Part shown: one piece after another, positions 1-14,887 of the stretch
Layout: every line of letters starts with the position of its first letter
How positions within the stretch are numbered: the first letter of the stretch is position 1
NCBI GenBank assembly: GCA_023101725.1
Contig: JALJCO010010297.1
Span: forward strand, 1-64,000
Reading direction: 5' to 3'
DNA from: Atherinomorus stipes
Lineage: Eukaryota; Chordata; Actinopteri; Atheriniformes; Atherinidae
DNA length: 64,000 bases
The notes under the pieces: model-generated
Told to the model about the DNA's origin: nothing
Seen by the model: only the letters and a program-made list of their open reading frames with translations
The model's database searches: none
Translations under genes and position numbers: made by a program

Positions 1-66
1 AAACTTTTTACATTAACTGTAAATTTCATCTGAAAGTTGAGGGTACCTAGCTTTTTGTGAGTGGTG
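1..66. mobile_element. Terminal part of a Tc1/mariner-type MITE (cut by the window edge)
   Basis: CTAGCTTTTTGTGAGTGGTG followed by TA closely matches the right end of the complete MITE at 18641-18850. The rest of the element lies outside the window. Confidence 0.5.
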
Positions 67-338
67 TATATTTACTTTTATTTCAATTAACAATGTGGGA
101 ATAATGTGTAAGCCATCTTTACAAGTAACAGATGCTAAAAAGACTTCTGCAAAGTCTAACCTGGTCTATCCCTGTTTAAAGTTCTAACAGGAAGCCTCCT
201 AGCTCCCTACTCCTGTCTCCTTTGGGCTTATTTTAAGAACTGAGATGCCCTTTAAAATATTTGTCCATGAATAATTTCCAGGTCACAGACAGGAAGACGA
301 AAGGAAATCAAATTGTCCCCATCTGGACATGGGCCTAC

Positions 339-3300
339 CTGCAGGTCTTTGTTGAGGATGCGTCCCATAGCAGGGAAGGAGCCGTCATCTCGCTGATGTT
401 TGATGAGCCAAGACTTGGCTGCACGGAGCTCCTCGGGATCAATGAAGATGAAGCCCCGTGACTGAGCGAAAGACTTCAGCACAAATGCTGTCAACCTAGA
501 GGAAGAACAGAGATGAGTGGAGGGGTGAAGGGAAAATATCCTTGAGATGAAGAGCCTTTTCTACATGCACTGGTAAATTCCTGAAAATAGTTACCACAGT
601 TCATAAACCTTTTCGCAGATTATAACTGTTTTTCAGTAGACTGAATGAAGTTTTTCATCACGTTGCAGAGAAAGGGAGTGAGGCTAACAAAGAGAACAAA
701 GATGGAGGGGTGTTTTTGTCCAAGAGAACTGGTATGGGTTTGAATGAATAAAAAAAAAAGAAAGAAATGAAGAGGGGAGCAGATGGATACGGCTACAGTT
801 TGATCCGTGCTACAGGATGGGGCAGCTGTGCTCTTGGGAATGTGAAACTGCACATGGGCCAATCAAGTTATGTTTCTGTTTGTGAGCTGAAGACTCCCCA
901 AAAGCATTCCGCAACTTATGCAAACATGGAACCCAGGGATGAAGGTTGTGAATCTGGTTGGCCTGGGAGTACAACTGAAAGTTTATGAGCCATGATTTTA
1001 GTGGGCCACGGAGGAGAAGAACCAGGGGAGAAATGGAGAAAAGGCCAAGGTCAACCCTGGGGACACGGCTGAGCTAATAAACACACACTCATCCATAAAC
1101 AACAGACCTCCCGGTAGTGGTTGAAAACTGCAGTCTTTGGCCAAAAACTGCACAGTGACAGCAAGACATTCCATTACAGCACCCCTGGCCACGAGTGACT
1201 TATAAGATGAGGTAAGTTGTTTACTGTGAAAAGAAAGAAAAACTAGATGGAAATGAAGGAATACACAAACAGGTCGCACTCTAGTTTCTCAGTGCAGCTT
1301 GTAAGTGGGGATCATAATCCAAGAAAGGAGCAGGGGGGATGAGCAGGAAAAAGAATAGTGCTCTCATAAACTGAAACATTAAATCTTCCCTGGCTGGAAC
1401 CTGGATTTATTCCTCCCCTGAGACAAAACTGAAGTCACAGGCCTGTTAGAATTTTTATAACGTTAAGTAACATTGTGTCACTGGCTTTAAATATTGGGCC
1501 TCGGGGGAAAGGTACTGGAAAGTGTAAATGTGCATTAGTTTGGGGAAGGAAGGAAACAAGAGGGAAGCTCACTTCCACCCCTCAGGCCCTCGCGAGGGTC
1601 CCCCTCTCACTTTTCACCCCCTCCCTTATTCATCCTCCTGTTTTCTAACTTCCCACTTCTAAATTCCCTCTCTGAGCTACTGTTATCCAGCTGCAAACTT
1701 CAAAGACAAGATCTGAAGGTTTTTTTGCTTTTTTTTTAAAAAAAAGAAAAAAGACAGTACATGGGCGTGCTCCATGATAAAGCCTAGGTTGATTAGCTTT
1801 CAGGGGAATGTTATGAGTTGGACTTGGAGAAACAGGCTTCTCCGCAGGTGATGACACAGGGACAATATTTACTCGCTAGACAGTATAATTGGCTATATTA
1901 TAAAGCACAAAGCCTAGATAGCTCCATTTTTATGAAATAAACACATTTACAATAGATGCAAAGCAACAGAAAAAGGAAAAAAAGTAAGATTTGCTTACAG
2001 GTTTGGCTCAGGAATGAACACCGAAATAAGGTTTATACAGCAGCAGATATCAGTTTGTAATCTGAGGTATTCTGCCCCCTAAATCAACTAACGCTATGAG
2101 ATCAGTCAATAGGCAGGCACAAATGCCACGCCAGCCTCAACATGTAGAGCCACAAGTAACACTGTCCCTGCAGGAGAAATGAAAAGGATCTGCTCAATTT
2201 TGAGAGATTATCATATAAAAGAGAGAAAACTTGTCAAGATCATTAATTAAAAACTCTTAGCTAAGCTACAGCCTTGAAAGAACAATAAAAAATTGCATAA
2301 AACATCTTTTTAAACTGGACACACAAAAAATAAAACATATCTAAAACCTTATGTCTCTGAAAGACAGGGGGAAAGAGTTTAGGACACACAAATTGCAAAC
2401 CAAACATTTGGTTAAAAGGATGTAAAAAAAAAAAAATGACAAGGCTAGATAAAAGATCTTGGCAATAAAACAAAAGCCAGCAGCATAGTATAATGTGCTT
2501 TAACAGCAACACAGAGGGGTGCTGCAAGGGTTCTTATGCACATTTGAAATGCATCAACTTCTTTCGCTTATTTTTGCCGACAAATCATTTGAAAAATTCA
2601 AACCAACAAATCAGCATGAAGATGGCCTTAAAAAAAAAGCTTATCATTTTAGGCATCAAAGAGATTATGTATGGTGGAATAAATGGCTAGACTGACATGT
2701 CTTCTGCAAGTGGCGGAAAATCAGATTGTATCAGGCCAGTTCGGTGGCTGGTGAACTCAAGCCACATCTTTTGCGTTGATAAAATTGTGATATTAATCCT
2801 GTGATCTTATCATTATTTGCTTGGGAGAAAGGTTTGCTGTTCATTAGCTTTTTAGTTCTCAGTATCAGTTTTTAGTTCAAGACAATTTTAGACTTATTCA
2901 GATAATTGGGATGATGATATCCACTTTTTGTGAGTAAATGATCATTTTCTATTATGCTTTTGTCAGTTTGTTTAAGCAACTTTGACAACTGAAATATCCT
3001 GGCTCCAAACTGGGAAAGATGCTTTCAACCATAAAGCTACAAGACAAACTGTTGGGTGACTTCACTGCATACAAGTGGTACATCTATTTTTATATGCAGT
3101 TTTTGGTACAAGTATGCAAACACACACTCCATAAAAATGTGCCCTTTAAGTGTGTACAAAGCAAACTATGTTGTACTGTCAGAAAGCTTGGCTCGATTAT
3201 GCAGCAAAGTAGTGCCTGAAATAAAACCACTTCTAACACTAAAACACTATAAATATAAGAGGAATTTAGGCTCTGGCTACTTCTTAATGTTACTTTTTAT

Positions 3301-6300
3301 TCAAAAGTGCTTTTCTAAACACACAAGGACACTGTACAATCAAAAAGTAAGTAAATAGCAAGTACAGTTTTATTGGCTAGCTAGTTAGCTATTCTATCCT
3401 TGTCACATAAATACGTCTCTGCTATTAGACTACAGACAAACTCCAGCTCCTTACTTAAGCTTCTTCTTAATATTGAGATGACAAAGAAATGGATTAGTTC
3501 ACTTAAAAAGCTTTTCCACAGATTCTAGTTTGCTATGCAGTACTGCGTTACTCTCAGTGGAGAGAACTTTTGAGGTTCAGGTTTGATGAATCTGCAGATC
3601 ACCTCCAAAACCACCTTTTGGTAACCATTCAAAACCAGTTGGATTTATCAACTTATGATGGGATCAACCCCTTCAGACAGAGGGTGCATTTGAAGAAAAA
3701 GTCTTAAAACCGTGCTTTTGTTTAAAAGTAGACATCTGTAACTGTAACATCTGTAAGTTTGGGAAAAAAAAAAAAACTTCATAGAAAAGTCAATGTCACT
3801 TTGGCTTTGTTCCATAGGTATGCACACACTTTCTCATTATGAGAAGAGTGTCCAAACTTTTGACTGGTAGCGTATTTGTAATAAAGTGGGGAGCACATTG
3901 GAAGTCCCGGTGTTAGTTTGTGCAGGCGCTTCTGATTAACACAATGACTTGGCACACCTTCTGAGCTATATTAACCTTTACACGTGACCTCACACTAGTT
4001 ACACTGCGAAGTTACAAAAACGTGTCTTTGTAATTTCATATCAGCTGCCATCAGGGCTCTAAATTAACAACCGGGCAAATGCGGGTAAAAATGTAATTTG
4101 GCTAATAGAGATGAAATCTTATTAGCAAACTTTGGCCAGTGACTAGAAAGTAAGTCAATTCCTTTTATTTTTTCATTGCTCAACCGCCGCCACATATTTC
4201 CTCTCCTTTGCTTCACTTGCTTCATGCATTAAGGCAGGTAGATGTGATGCTGTACGGTAACTTAGTAGAACTACTTCACTATCATACTGAATTTGTTGTC
4301 TTTCGTCAGGTGTGATCTGGCCTTAGCAAATGAAGGGATGAGCTGTCTACAGGAGGATAGCATGCACTGTGTGAATATGCAAATTAGTCATGTGCGCGCC
4401 ATACAGAAGCAAGACTTGTCACTTCAGGAATTTAGCTATATTAAACATGGGTAGCAAGCGAAAACTAAACCAGAGCAGATCACTTACACACTATGGATTC
4501 ACATCCATAAAGGTGGCAGGCTTCTCAGGGATGAAGATACTGGTGCAGGTCAAAGACCAAAGTGACCCACAGCAAGCGAGAGCACGCAGCCACTGAGGTG
4601 CTTCTTTCAATTTGAAAGAAAGAATGTTTGCACGGCTTGCATCTATGAAATATTGTAACGTTAGAGGCCTCCTCCATATCGACAAATTAGATTGGTAATA
4701 TGCAACAATCTGAGATTTTTGTCACCGTTATAAATAACCGGTGTGATGTTGAAAACTGCAGGCCAACGTGTGACGGCTCGTTGAAGCAGGGATGCAGATC
4801 TCAGCAAGCTGAAAACCTGCATTGCTTAATAATGCATCCCCCTTTTGTGCTGGTATACAAAAAGCTGGGGTTGAAATGGTATTTCCTACATTTATTTTAG
4901 CTATTTTGACCTATTGGTGTGAGTTTTGTTTGTAACTCATATCAGCCATGAAAACATGGGAATGAAAATGTCAACCTTAAAATCAGCAGCACAGCTTTTA
5001 GTAAGCTCTTTTTAAGTCATATCTGACCATCCAAAACCTGATTAAGAGGGTTTTTTTCTACATGATGGGACTTGGACACTCAGTGATTTAAAGTGAGTAT
5101 GCAGTTCTCGGCATCACACCAATGATAACAAGTGAGAAGAGAATCAAAGTGTTAAATGTAATGGGGGAAAATGACATTGTTCTGTGCTGGGAAAGAGGAC
5201 ATTAAAAACTGTTTATGTTGTATAGTGCTATGATGACTAAAAACATCACTGTCTAAAGAAATGAGTATCTAACTAGGCAATTTTAGATTAATCAGTAACA
5301 TGAATTATTTTTCAAAAAATAAATTTGGCTAAAAGATATTCTATTTTGCCGATAACTTTACAAATCCACCAGCCACTTTGGCTAGTGAGAAAAATAGTTA
5401 ATTTCGAGCCCTGGCTGCCATGATTCAATTAAAACAAAGTCTTTTCTGCTTTAGCCTGTAAGCGTTGCTAATATGACAACACATTCATTCAGCAAACACT
5501 ACCCAAGGAGGACACCATAATAAGTAAACTGGGCAAACTGGGGATTGAACTGGCAGCCTTTCAGTTATGGGACAACATCATCTCTGTAGCTACAGACACA
5601 AATTTTTTACCAAGGATCTAACTATTGGACTGAGAGACATTACTTGGTAATCTCAGCAGAATCTATTTACAATTGATCTACAGTATATCGCAACTTTGAA
5701 ACCAATTTTTATCTTCATGTTCATGGTCTTAAAGTTTATCCTTTTTTTTTTTTTCCAGAAGCAGCCATTTACTCTGAATGTTATGTGTATGTTTGTTGGT
5801 TGGTTGATTATATGTACTTGTGTTTGCAATAAAGTTTATACGTAGTTCTTTATTTTAGCAGCTCTTTGTAAGTGTCTTCTACCTTTTATTCACTGTTACA
5901 CTTCTCTCTGTATTGCTAACTACCTTGGCATTAAAGATGGGGAAAAAAACTGAACACCAAAGCATAACTGGCAGCTGCTCATTCAGGATGTTTAGATCCT
6001 GTCAATTTCCGCTGCGATGCATTTTTACATGCAGTGAAACATTAACAACATTAACACAGCGGCATTACTGGCTGCTTTAAAGCAGGCAGTAATAAAACTG
6101 ATCTACTTATTAACACTGGAACTAAAACAAAAGCTGAGCTTGTTTTGGATGGTAATATGTTGCTGATTGATTCATAAAGTGTCTGATGCAGGTTTAATGA
6201 AGGTTCACCATCTGTGTTGTGCCCACAACCCGTATTGTTGCCAAAGAAAATGCCAAACTGCTGCTGGTCACATCCTCACGTCCTCTTGTAGTCATCAGGT

Positions 6301-9300
6301 GAAGAGTTCAAGCTTTCCATGGCAGTTTAATGTTACCAACTACACCCAAGTTGTGAGTCATTAGCAGGCATGCATCACTTCTATTTAATACTAAATGTCT
6401 AAAAAAAAGAACAGAAAAAAAGGTAAAGAGTCATTTGGTGAAGTGGCTCCAGACAACCTATAACACTGTCTCCAATAGTGGCATTTAAAGCTTGTTTGTG
6501 AGGTCAAAGCAGCATGTGTCCGTCAGTGGCTCGGATATGAACCCAGATTAACTGCAAATAAATCCCGACAACTTTGCCTGCCTCAGGGATCCAATTACGC
6601 AGTTTGTTTACGATTCTTTGTCGTTTATATAACCTGCTGTTTCACAGTGTTAGCTCTATTAAATATCATAATACCCACCTCAGCTCGTAAATCATCCAGA
6701 GGAATGCACTTTGCGCCTGGGCCTCAAAATACAAGCAAAGGAGCTCCCCACCGAGAGAGCCATTTCAGTTAGAAAAATCCTGAGATAATTCACTCTGCCT
6801 GCCGACCCCAAAAACATGAAGCAAACACTTTATTCCAGTATTTCCACAGGGAAGAGATTCATTTGAGCAAACTGAACTCTGATTTTGATCAAAACCGCTC
6901 TGTTCAGGCCTGTGACCTATGCCCCAGTTAAAGCTGAAGAATGTTTCTAGGGGTGAGTATATCTTGGATGGTATGAGTTGTGTAAACTTCAACAACTACA
7001 CCTATAATGACTCACCACATACTGCCAGAGGAATCCCTTTCGCCAAAGGCACTATATGATCCGTCCTGCCGTTTGTAGGTCAGTTGTCTCTGGTAGCCTG
7101 GAGAAGAGCAAAGTACAGACACACTGTGAAGAACAGACTCAAATATCCATTAAGTGCAAGAAAATGCATTTATATATATATATATATATATATTTACTCA
7201 GGTAGAAAAGCATCACAGTATCACCAGCAGAGGAAAACAGAGGCAGCGAGATAAAACCAAACTTAACCCTATATTATAAGGATATAGAAAGCTCGAGTGA
7301 GAGTTGATGTTTTTCTTAATAACAGGGGATCTTTGTCATGAATGTGGAAGGAAATAATCCATAATCAAAGGAAACTGATGCAGCTGAAAAGAAAAAAAAT
7401 CATTGACAACAAACAGCCTACAGTTTAAAAAAACATTCCTCTCTGTTAGGAAATGAGAGGAAGGAATGTTTTGCGTGCCACTGTGACAGAAGTGATTGAC
7501 TTGTTGGGATTCTCAACATCTACTTGAAGAGCTTAAACACCTCTCTTGTTTCCTCTTAAAGAGCTACTTGCCGAGTAAATATACATCAGTAAGTATTTGG
7601 GAATGTAGCAGTCTTCTGAAAAAAAACAAACAAGTAATCCATTAACTTAACATTAAAATCTATCCTGATGGCAATCCATAGCTTAGTGTTAAAATGGTAT
7701 ATTATTACCAATTCAAATGTGTTCAAAAGAAAGCTTATGAACAATTTGAATAAACCAAAATGTTACAGTTCATAATTCAAACATTTGCTTGTCACATGTT
7801 AAATTTATTAGCAAAACGCATGGGGTAAAAGGTTAAGAGAGCAACAAAAGCTTAACAAGCAGTTTATCTTTATCCCACTAGGAGGAGGTAACACTGACTG
7901 CTTGGTCTAAGATTGCAAGTTTTTTTTCTGGGAAGCTGAAAATGAGTCAAGGTCCAGTTTCATTACCTTGAAGCAAATAGTCAGTTGCTTCGTTTTCCAC
8001 TTCAGGGCTGAGCTGCTTGGTCTTTTGCAAGTACTTCAGAACAAAGACGTTCGGGGCAAAGTGGATCATGTTTTGCTCACCACACCCAAAGGGCAGCCTC
8101 AACAGCTTGTCCAGGTTGTTTAAAGTTGGTCCCATGACATCCCCTGTTACAGGTCCACGCATACACACACATACAACAATGGATTTCAGTGTCATTCAAA
8201 GAAAGATTTGACTTCTGAATCTGAGCAAGTTTGATGTAAATAATAATCTGTTTAAACACCCAACCATAAACGAGCTTACCAATCATAAAAGCAGTGGCTC
8301 TTTCTGATCCAGGCACCATGTTCTGTGGGACTGCTAGTGTGAAGGCTTCATTGTGGTTGTCGTCAGAATCTTCCTTCCTCCAGATTTTGAACTCCCCCAC
8401 TGAGCCCCAGCCTGTTGAGAAGCCAATGTGTTGCACCTGAATGGACGAAAATATGGTCAGTAAATAAATTAAATGAAATTCAATTAAATGAAATGTACAG
8501 CTAAAGTGCTAAAACTTATACATAGCTGCCATAAAAGTGTCAAACCTGTCCCAGGAATTGGCCTGCCCATTGGAGAATGATGGATTCATTGGATGGGTGT
8601 ACACCATAGCCAACCTGGAGAGAAAAATGCAAACAAAGTCAAGACAAACATGTCTTCATTTAGCTTGTTTTATTTAATTCTTTGGTCAAACAATAACTCG
8701 TGTGAGCTGTTAACAAGAAAGCCTTAATTATGAATCAATCTACTTCAGAAAGCAATCAGTTCCCTTACAGCTCTTCCTGCTGCCAAGTGTCGGTGATGCC
8801 AGTGCAATTCATGCACCTCCCAACAACAATCACAAAAACAAGCATTCAATAGACCCATGTAGAGCACACTTTCTCTGTGTTACAAGAGTTTGATTTCGTA
8901 ATCGTATTTAACCAAAGACCATACAAATGCAAGTGAGAGCCCCGCAGCTAATCCACCCCAGAATGCCAACGTTCCCGGAGAAAATAGATGAATTGTTTGG
9001 GCTGTAATATGCAAGTTTTTAATTGCTGCCTTTGATTAATGATGCACAGCTAATGCTGGAGTTGGGGCTGGGAAGCAGTGTGCCAGTCACTGACTGCAGT
9101 GTGACCACCAGGCCAAGGTTCACCAAGTGTCCTCAGTGACATCAGCCTGTTAAGCATGACCTTATAGGGAGGCACACCAGTAAATGTGGCGCCAGTTCTC
9201 CTAACACACAGACCCCGTGGCCTGCTGAGGGGTTTTAACTCTCGTCTCTTTGAGTCAGAGCTTACGTACACTTACTGGGTACAAACATTTCCCTGCTTGT

Positions 9301-12300
9301 GTGAACTATTTGCTAAATCTTCTTACCTGCACTGTGCCTCCAGTCCAACTGATCCAGAAACTACGAAACTCATCCCAGGACAGGATACCAGGAGTAGGGA
9401 CACTGAGCAGGGGGTCGCCCATTTTGCCCATGGAAATCCAGGAACGGGTGTTCTGTCTTCCACCGAGAACAATCTCAAGCATTTCTGCACTATCATGAGG
9501 ACTGGCAGAAAGGGCGAAATGGGCATCGTTGTGGGTCTTCACGGCCACCTCAAACTGATTCATCTTGGCAGGTTTTTTGACATACTGATACTCGTACTTG
9601 TTAGGGGTGGAAATGTGGATCCTCTCTGAGAGTGGAAACACAATTCAGACATGTGTTTTGCAAAGTTAAAGGTAAAAACAATGTACTGATACACAGTAGT
9701 TATGAAAAATCTTGCAAGAAAACACTCGTGCTGCTGATATAGAAAAATCTAATAAGCACTGACCATTGGGACAAAAGAACACACTGTAGGTGTATTCTCT
9801 GTGGAGGCCCTCTGGCTGCAAGTGGGGTGAGATAAATAAATAAAAGTCAAATGAAAATACATCCAGCAAAACTCTACTTGAACGTAATGTGTAATACAAA
9901 GTGACAACGATAAATATTGCTCGTCTTACCTCCACCAGAACAGTCCTGCGAACATAGTCAAGGCCAGCTGGGACTCTCCTTTCATCAATATCATTTCCTA
10001 TTTTGCCCATAAGGAATCCATCTGAACAGCAGCTTGGTGCACTATAAGCAATAGCACGGGCTGTGGAGGTGGTGCAGAGCAGAATCAGCTTTTGCTCTAT
10101 CAATTCTGTCATGATACAATAATTAAGAATTTCAGCGTAACCTAAAGCTAATCACAATGTGCTGAAAGAACCTTAAAAAAATGATGGGTTTATGCACTCA
10201 GAGGAAGTTTTAAGCTACAAATGAAATGCTAATGATGAAGGTAAGAGAACTGGACTGATGGACAATAAGATTGTCTTGGTTTTATATACCATTATGGACA
10301 TTAAAGGAATAGTACACCCACCGAATGATGTAACTTTATTTTCCACTTACCCTCAAGGTGAGCAAGACTCTGGAGCGCTTTTTTAATATCTCAAATGCAG
10401 CTGGCGATCAGGAAGCCACCCCCCCCCCCAACTTTCATATAATGGAGTTTGCTGCGGACCAAGCCAAAAAGGTCCATAAAAGCCCACAAAAACTTGTCAA
10501 TATTCCTTCATACTGCTCGTCCAATGTAATCCAAGTGCTAATTTACTCGAAACAACATCATTTAGTATACTTTTAGAGCCTAAACAGTGGTACATCACAT
10601 CTCCTGCGAGCACGCCGATGCGCATTCACAAAACTACGGAAACCGCGGCAGACGAGATCGCGCTCTCTCTTTTTCTTTCTTTCTTTGTTTTAAATCAATA
10701 TCCAACCCCTCTTGTGTTTGTCCCAGTTTGTCTGCAGCTCTGACGCTCTTAGCACAATGTAAACAGCAAATTTCTTCTTCTCCACTTGCATTATCAGCAG
10801 AGTAGGCTCTGAATGCCAAGGCTTCCATAGTTTCGTGAATGCGCTTATGTGTGCTTCGCAAAAGTAAGATGTACTACTGTTTAGGCTCTAAAAATATACT
10901 AAATGATATCGTTTCGAGTAAATTATGGGCGCTACCCACTCAGGACACTTGGATTACATTGGACGAGCAGTATGGAGGAATATTGACAAGTTTTTGTGGA
11001 CTTTTATGGACCTTATTGGCACGGGCCCTGGTGAACTCCATTATATGAAAGTTGGGGGAAAACGACAAGCCTTCCTGATCGCCAGCTGCATTTAAGATAT
11101 TAAAAAGTGCTCCAGAGTCTTGCTCACAATGAGGGTAAGTGGAAAATAAAGTTACATTATTCTGTGGGTGTACTATTCCTTTAACATACAGTACATAGGG
11201 CTAACATATCTGTAGAGGGACACCCAGTTCTCCTGATGGGGAGCACATTGGAAATGTGGCCCTGTGCCAGTGGCTTCTCTTTGTGTGTGTGTAGTGAGAA
11301 GGAAACACAAGGGGCCAGGGAACTATGAGTGGGGCCATGGGGGGCCCATTGACCGCCGCTGACCTGCAAACTCATCAACATGCCACTGAGTGTCACAGTG
11401 CAGCTCTAGTTACTCCCCCACTGCTGGCCTGCTTTGTTTGCACATGCGCTCAGGAGGGGACTATTTGTAACCTGGGTGGGTGACCAGATCACACACAACT
11501 CAACTCCTTGGCTGAAAGAGCTCTTCAAAGTCAATAGTTTGCCTTTCTGTAAGGCATCATACTGAGAGGAGCAATGTCCTGGTAAAAGGCTGATATTGTT
11601 CTTGAGAGCTACACCACTTCAAAAAATTCAAATAACGCCATTTCCATGATCCAGCAAAATCTAATCTGTCTTGTTTACATAAGCATCAAAAGCCTGAATC
11701 CTTTTCTTGCAGAAAAAGCTGACCTGCTTCCTTCTCTGTAAACATGTGACAAGAACTTCAAAACTTAAAATAGTGCATAGGGATAGGGGTTTTTTCATCT
11801 TTTTTTCAAAAGGTGACACGTAGATGGTCTAGTTAACCTTACTTTGCTTCATTACTCCAATAAAGTGCCTCATCATTAATACAAAATATTCATCAATATT
11901 GTTGGGACATTAAATTGTTCCTCAATAAACTGAAGACAAACTATATTCAAGTGTTCTCCGTTGGTACCTGTGATGTTAACAGTTCCCAGTTCAGTAAAAG
12001 ACAACACGATGGATGTAGGAGTAGCCTCCCCTGGAGCAACACACTTCTTTCTGGTAAGATGGTGCTTTCCAGGATGGCCAATAAACTTGATGCCCTTTGG
12101 AACAGACACTTTCACATGAACCTATGAAAGGAGAGGGGAGGAAGACACAAATCAGAGGCAATCGATCTACTCTGACAGCCTGCAATGACATCATATCTGC
12201 TAGGCACGCCTTTCTTCATATAGCATGTTTCCTCAAAGCTCCGCGAGGGAGGGAGAATTTTTAAATCACATTGCGAATTTTCCATGCTGCCTGACTAATA

Positions 12301-14856
12301 CTTCTCGTGCTCCCTGAAGGATTAAGTTCCACTCATCGTCCAATTTTCACAAGGCTTAGTAATGCAGAGGGATCTTTTAACTGTTCTTTATCTGCATGCC
12401 ACAAGTCATAAATAACTGAGCAGAAAATATAGGAATCACATGTTGCCGGGGTGGACATCAAAGCAAGGGCTATTCTGGTTTGCATATTCACCAAACATGA
12501 CATCAGGGCAGCACACGCACAGGCCATTTAAAAGGCTCATCTGCAAACATCATGATGTCATTTGTATGGAGTGCAGGATGGACCCATTTAAGGCCAGGAT
12601 AGAGCCTGGAGGGCTCTTCAAAGTGAGTGCTGAAGCATACTTCGGAGCTAATATCACATCTTGACATTACAAACTTGCGCTTTCTTTGAAATTTCAAATA
12701 CATCTGTGACCCCAGGCATACCTGAGCCGACCAAGTTTTCATGAGAATCCTAACTTGTTTATCACACTGTTGACAAGAACCCAGTTCTGATTAATGTGGA
12801 GAAAAAGATAATCAGAATTGTTTACATCATAGATTTGTATGTGCATTTCAAACACCTGGAAGATACTCTGTCTTCCCTGTCACTTAAACCTTTCATTCTA
12901 TTATCTTATTGTTTAGTAATGGCTATGTGTTTTTTTAGTTCTATAATTCTGTCTCTCTAAAGTATCTAAAGAACTTGAAAAAAAAACTCCAGCAACTATC
13001 AGATTATTTTTAACCAACTTCACATCAACAAGGACAAAACCTGCCTCCACCCTGTTAAAATTATTTTTTCTGATGGAGCATAAATTTTGTGACACGGTCA
13101 CATGCATCCATTTGTGGAAACTACCATGCCATGTGGTTCATCAGCAGCTGATGTGTTCATGGCCTCAGTGGCAATGTGTAGGTGGACCAACATGATAACT
13201 TGATTACCAACTACCTGCAATCTAACATTCTTTTTGCCTTCTTTATCTCCAGCAATGATATTCATTTAATTTTGCAATAAAGAGGCTGCTCAGTTTTGTA
13301 GTTACAAACAAAAGTAAGGCCTCTTAATCAGAACCCTGTAAGATATTGATCAGTCATATTGCATACTAGTTATGTAGAAGAGCAATACTTCAATCCTCTC
13401 GTCCATCATCTTACCTCAGAGCAGGTAGGCAGGTAGTTGTAGACTGTCAGGGGAACTTTGGTCTGCTCCCCTCTGATCAAACTGTAGGGCAGTGTGAAGT
13501 CAACAAAGAAGGGCTTGAAGGTACGAAGCTCAGCCGTCTTTGCTAAGCCCAGACCCTTCTCTTCAGATAGGCCAACAGCTTCTGTGACCCATGTGGTGAT
13601 TGAATCCGGCACATCCAGCTGCAGGTCAGCTTTCCCAGTCTCAGAGCTGTCAGTGATGCACATAAATACAATTTGGGTCTCAAATTATGTTAGACAATGA
13701 AATAAAAAGGTTTCAGTAATGTTTTATGGTAACATTTAACATATGCAGTAAATAGAAACCATTTAGAAAGATGGGAAGATTATATTTATGGTGCTAACAC
13801 CTGTGTTAACATCTGCACTGATGTAACTACAGCAAACATTTTAAAATGGATAGGTGTGAGGGGCATTCAGGTGTTGACCCAATCTGCTTCTCTGAGGTCA
13901 TTCTTGGCAGCAAATATTTTATGTTGGTCTTGGCAATGTGTCACAGGCCATAATAAACTTCCAAATGTGCACTACGCCCTTCCTTTTGATCAAAGTTGCC
14001 CAAATTCCACTTTAAAAGGCTTTCAAGTAAAATCAGAACTTTGGACTTCACAGGAAATTGGGGAGTGCTGAAGTCCCATCCAAAGAAATCCAGCATATGG
14101 AAATCTATGGGCAATTTATTTATGTTGGCTTAAAATGAATCGAGGGAGCTCTTGAGAAAGTAGGAGCCCATTCCAAGAATAAATGAGGGACCTTCACACC
14201 CAGAAGGAGAAATGCTGGATGCTGTCACATGGTGGAACATCGTTTTTTTTCACATGCAGCATTGCTTCGCACCTTTCCTCTACTAAACCTATCTGAAATT
14301 TACATTTTTCCCCCATAACTCATTTTTCTTCCCAATCTATCCTGTTTTTGCTTGCTCTTTAACTCTCATTTTTCATCCTCCACCTACCTAATTTATGATC
14401 TTCCCTTCCCGTTGTGCCTGATTCCCACCTCCTCTTTAGCTGTATCAGTTCTTTCCTTTAATATATCTCTTGACTCAGTTTAATGGCTTCAAGTTTGTAA
14501 CAGTTTTATTCCCTTCAGATGTTTTAAACTGCACCAAAATCACATCTGAAAATGTCCAGCTCGATGCACATACAAGAGAAATACGTATATAAAAGATCTA
14601 AATACCTGACATTAAGGCAGTGCCACACCCAGGTCTCTGGGAAAAATGTGCGCCTCCGCTTCTCTGCTCTACAACCAAAACACAAGCAGTCATCAGTGAA
14701 AAAAATGGCCATGATTGCAAAATATATTATGGAAAAATCCATGCTGACATACAACGTCATGTGTTTTATGATCATATCTAGAATGAGACAGATTTGCAGC
14801 ACTGAGGAATGCTGGGCTAAAATACAGACAAACAAAAGAAAGCAATTTCTTTGTCG

Positions 14857-14887
<31 letters not shown>

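Larger units (their letters stand above)
496..7015. other. Large cpamd8 intron 28 (6.5 kb)
   Basis: There is no exon-like sequence between the acceptor at 496 and the donor at 7015 in either orientation. The intron holds a 1.36 kb hAT-like element (4052-5413), a Tc1-type terminal fragment ending near 3872, homopolymer runs and otherwise unassigned AT-rich DNA. Bases 1-338 are the next intron and carry a MITE end at 1-66. Confidence 0.7.

Noticed and set aside
7540..7630. Exon-like stretch between cpamd8 exons 27 and 28
   Set aside because: Exons 27 and 28 join perfectly in phase and family sequence (YLLQG-YQRQL), leaving no room for another exon.
9186..9629. 147-codon plus-strand frame
   Set aside because: It is the antisense shadow of cpamd8 exon 24.
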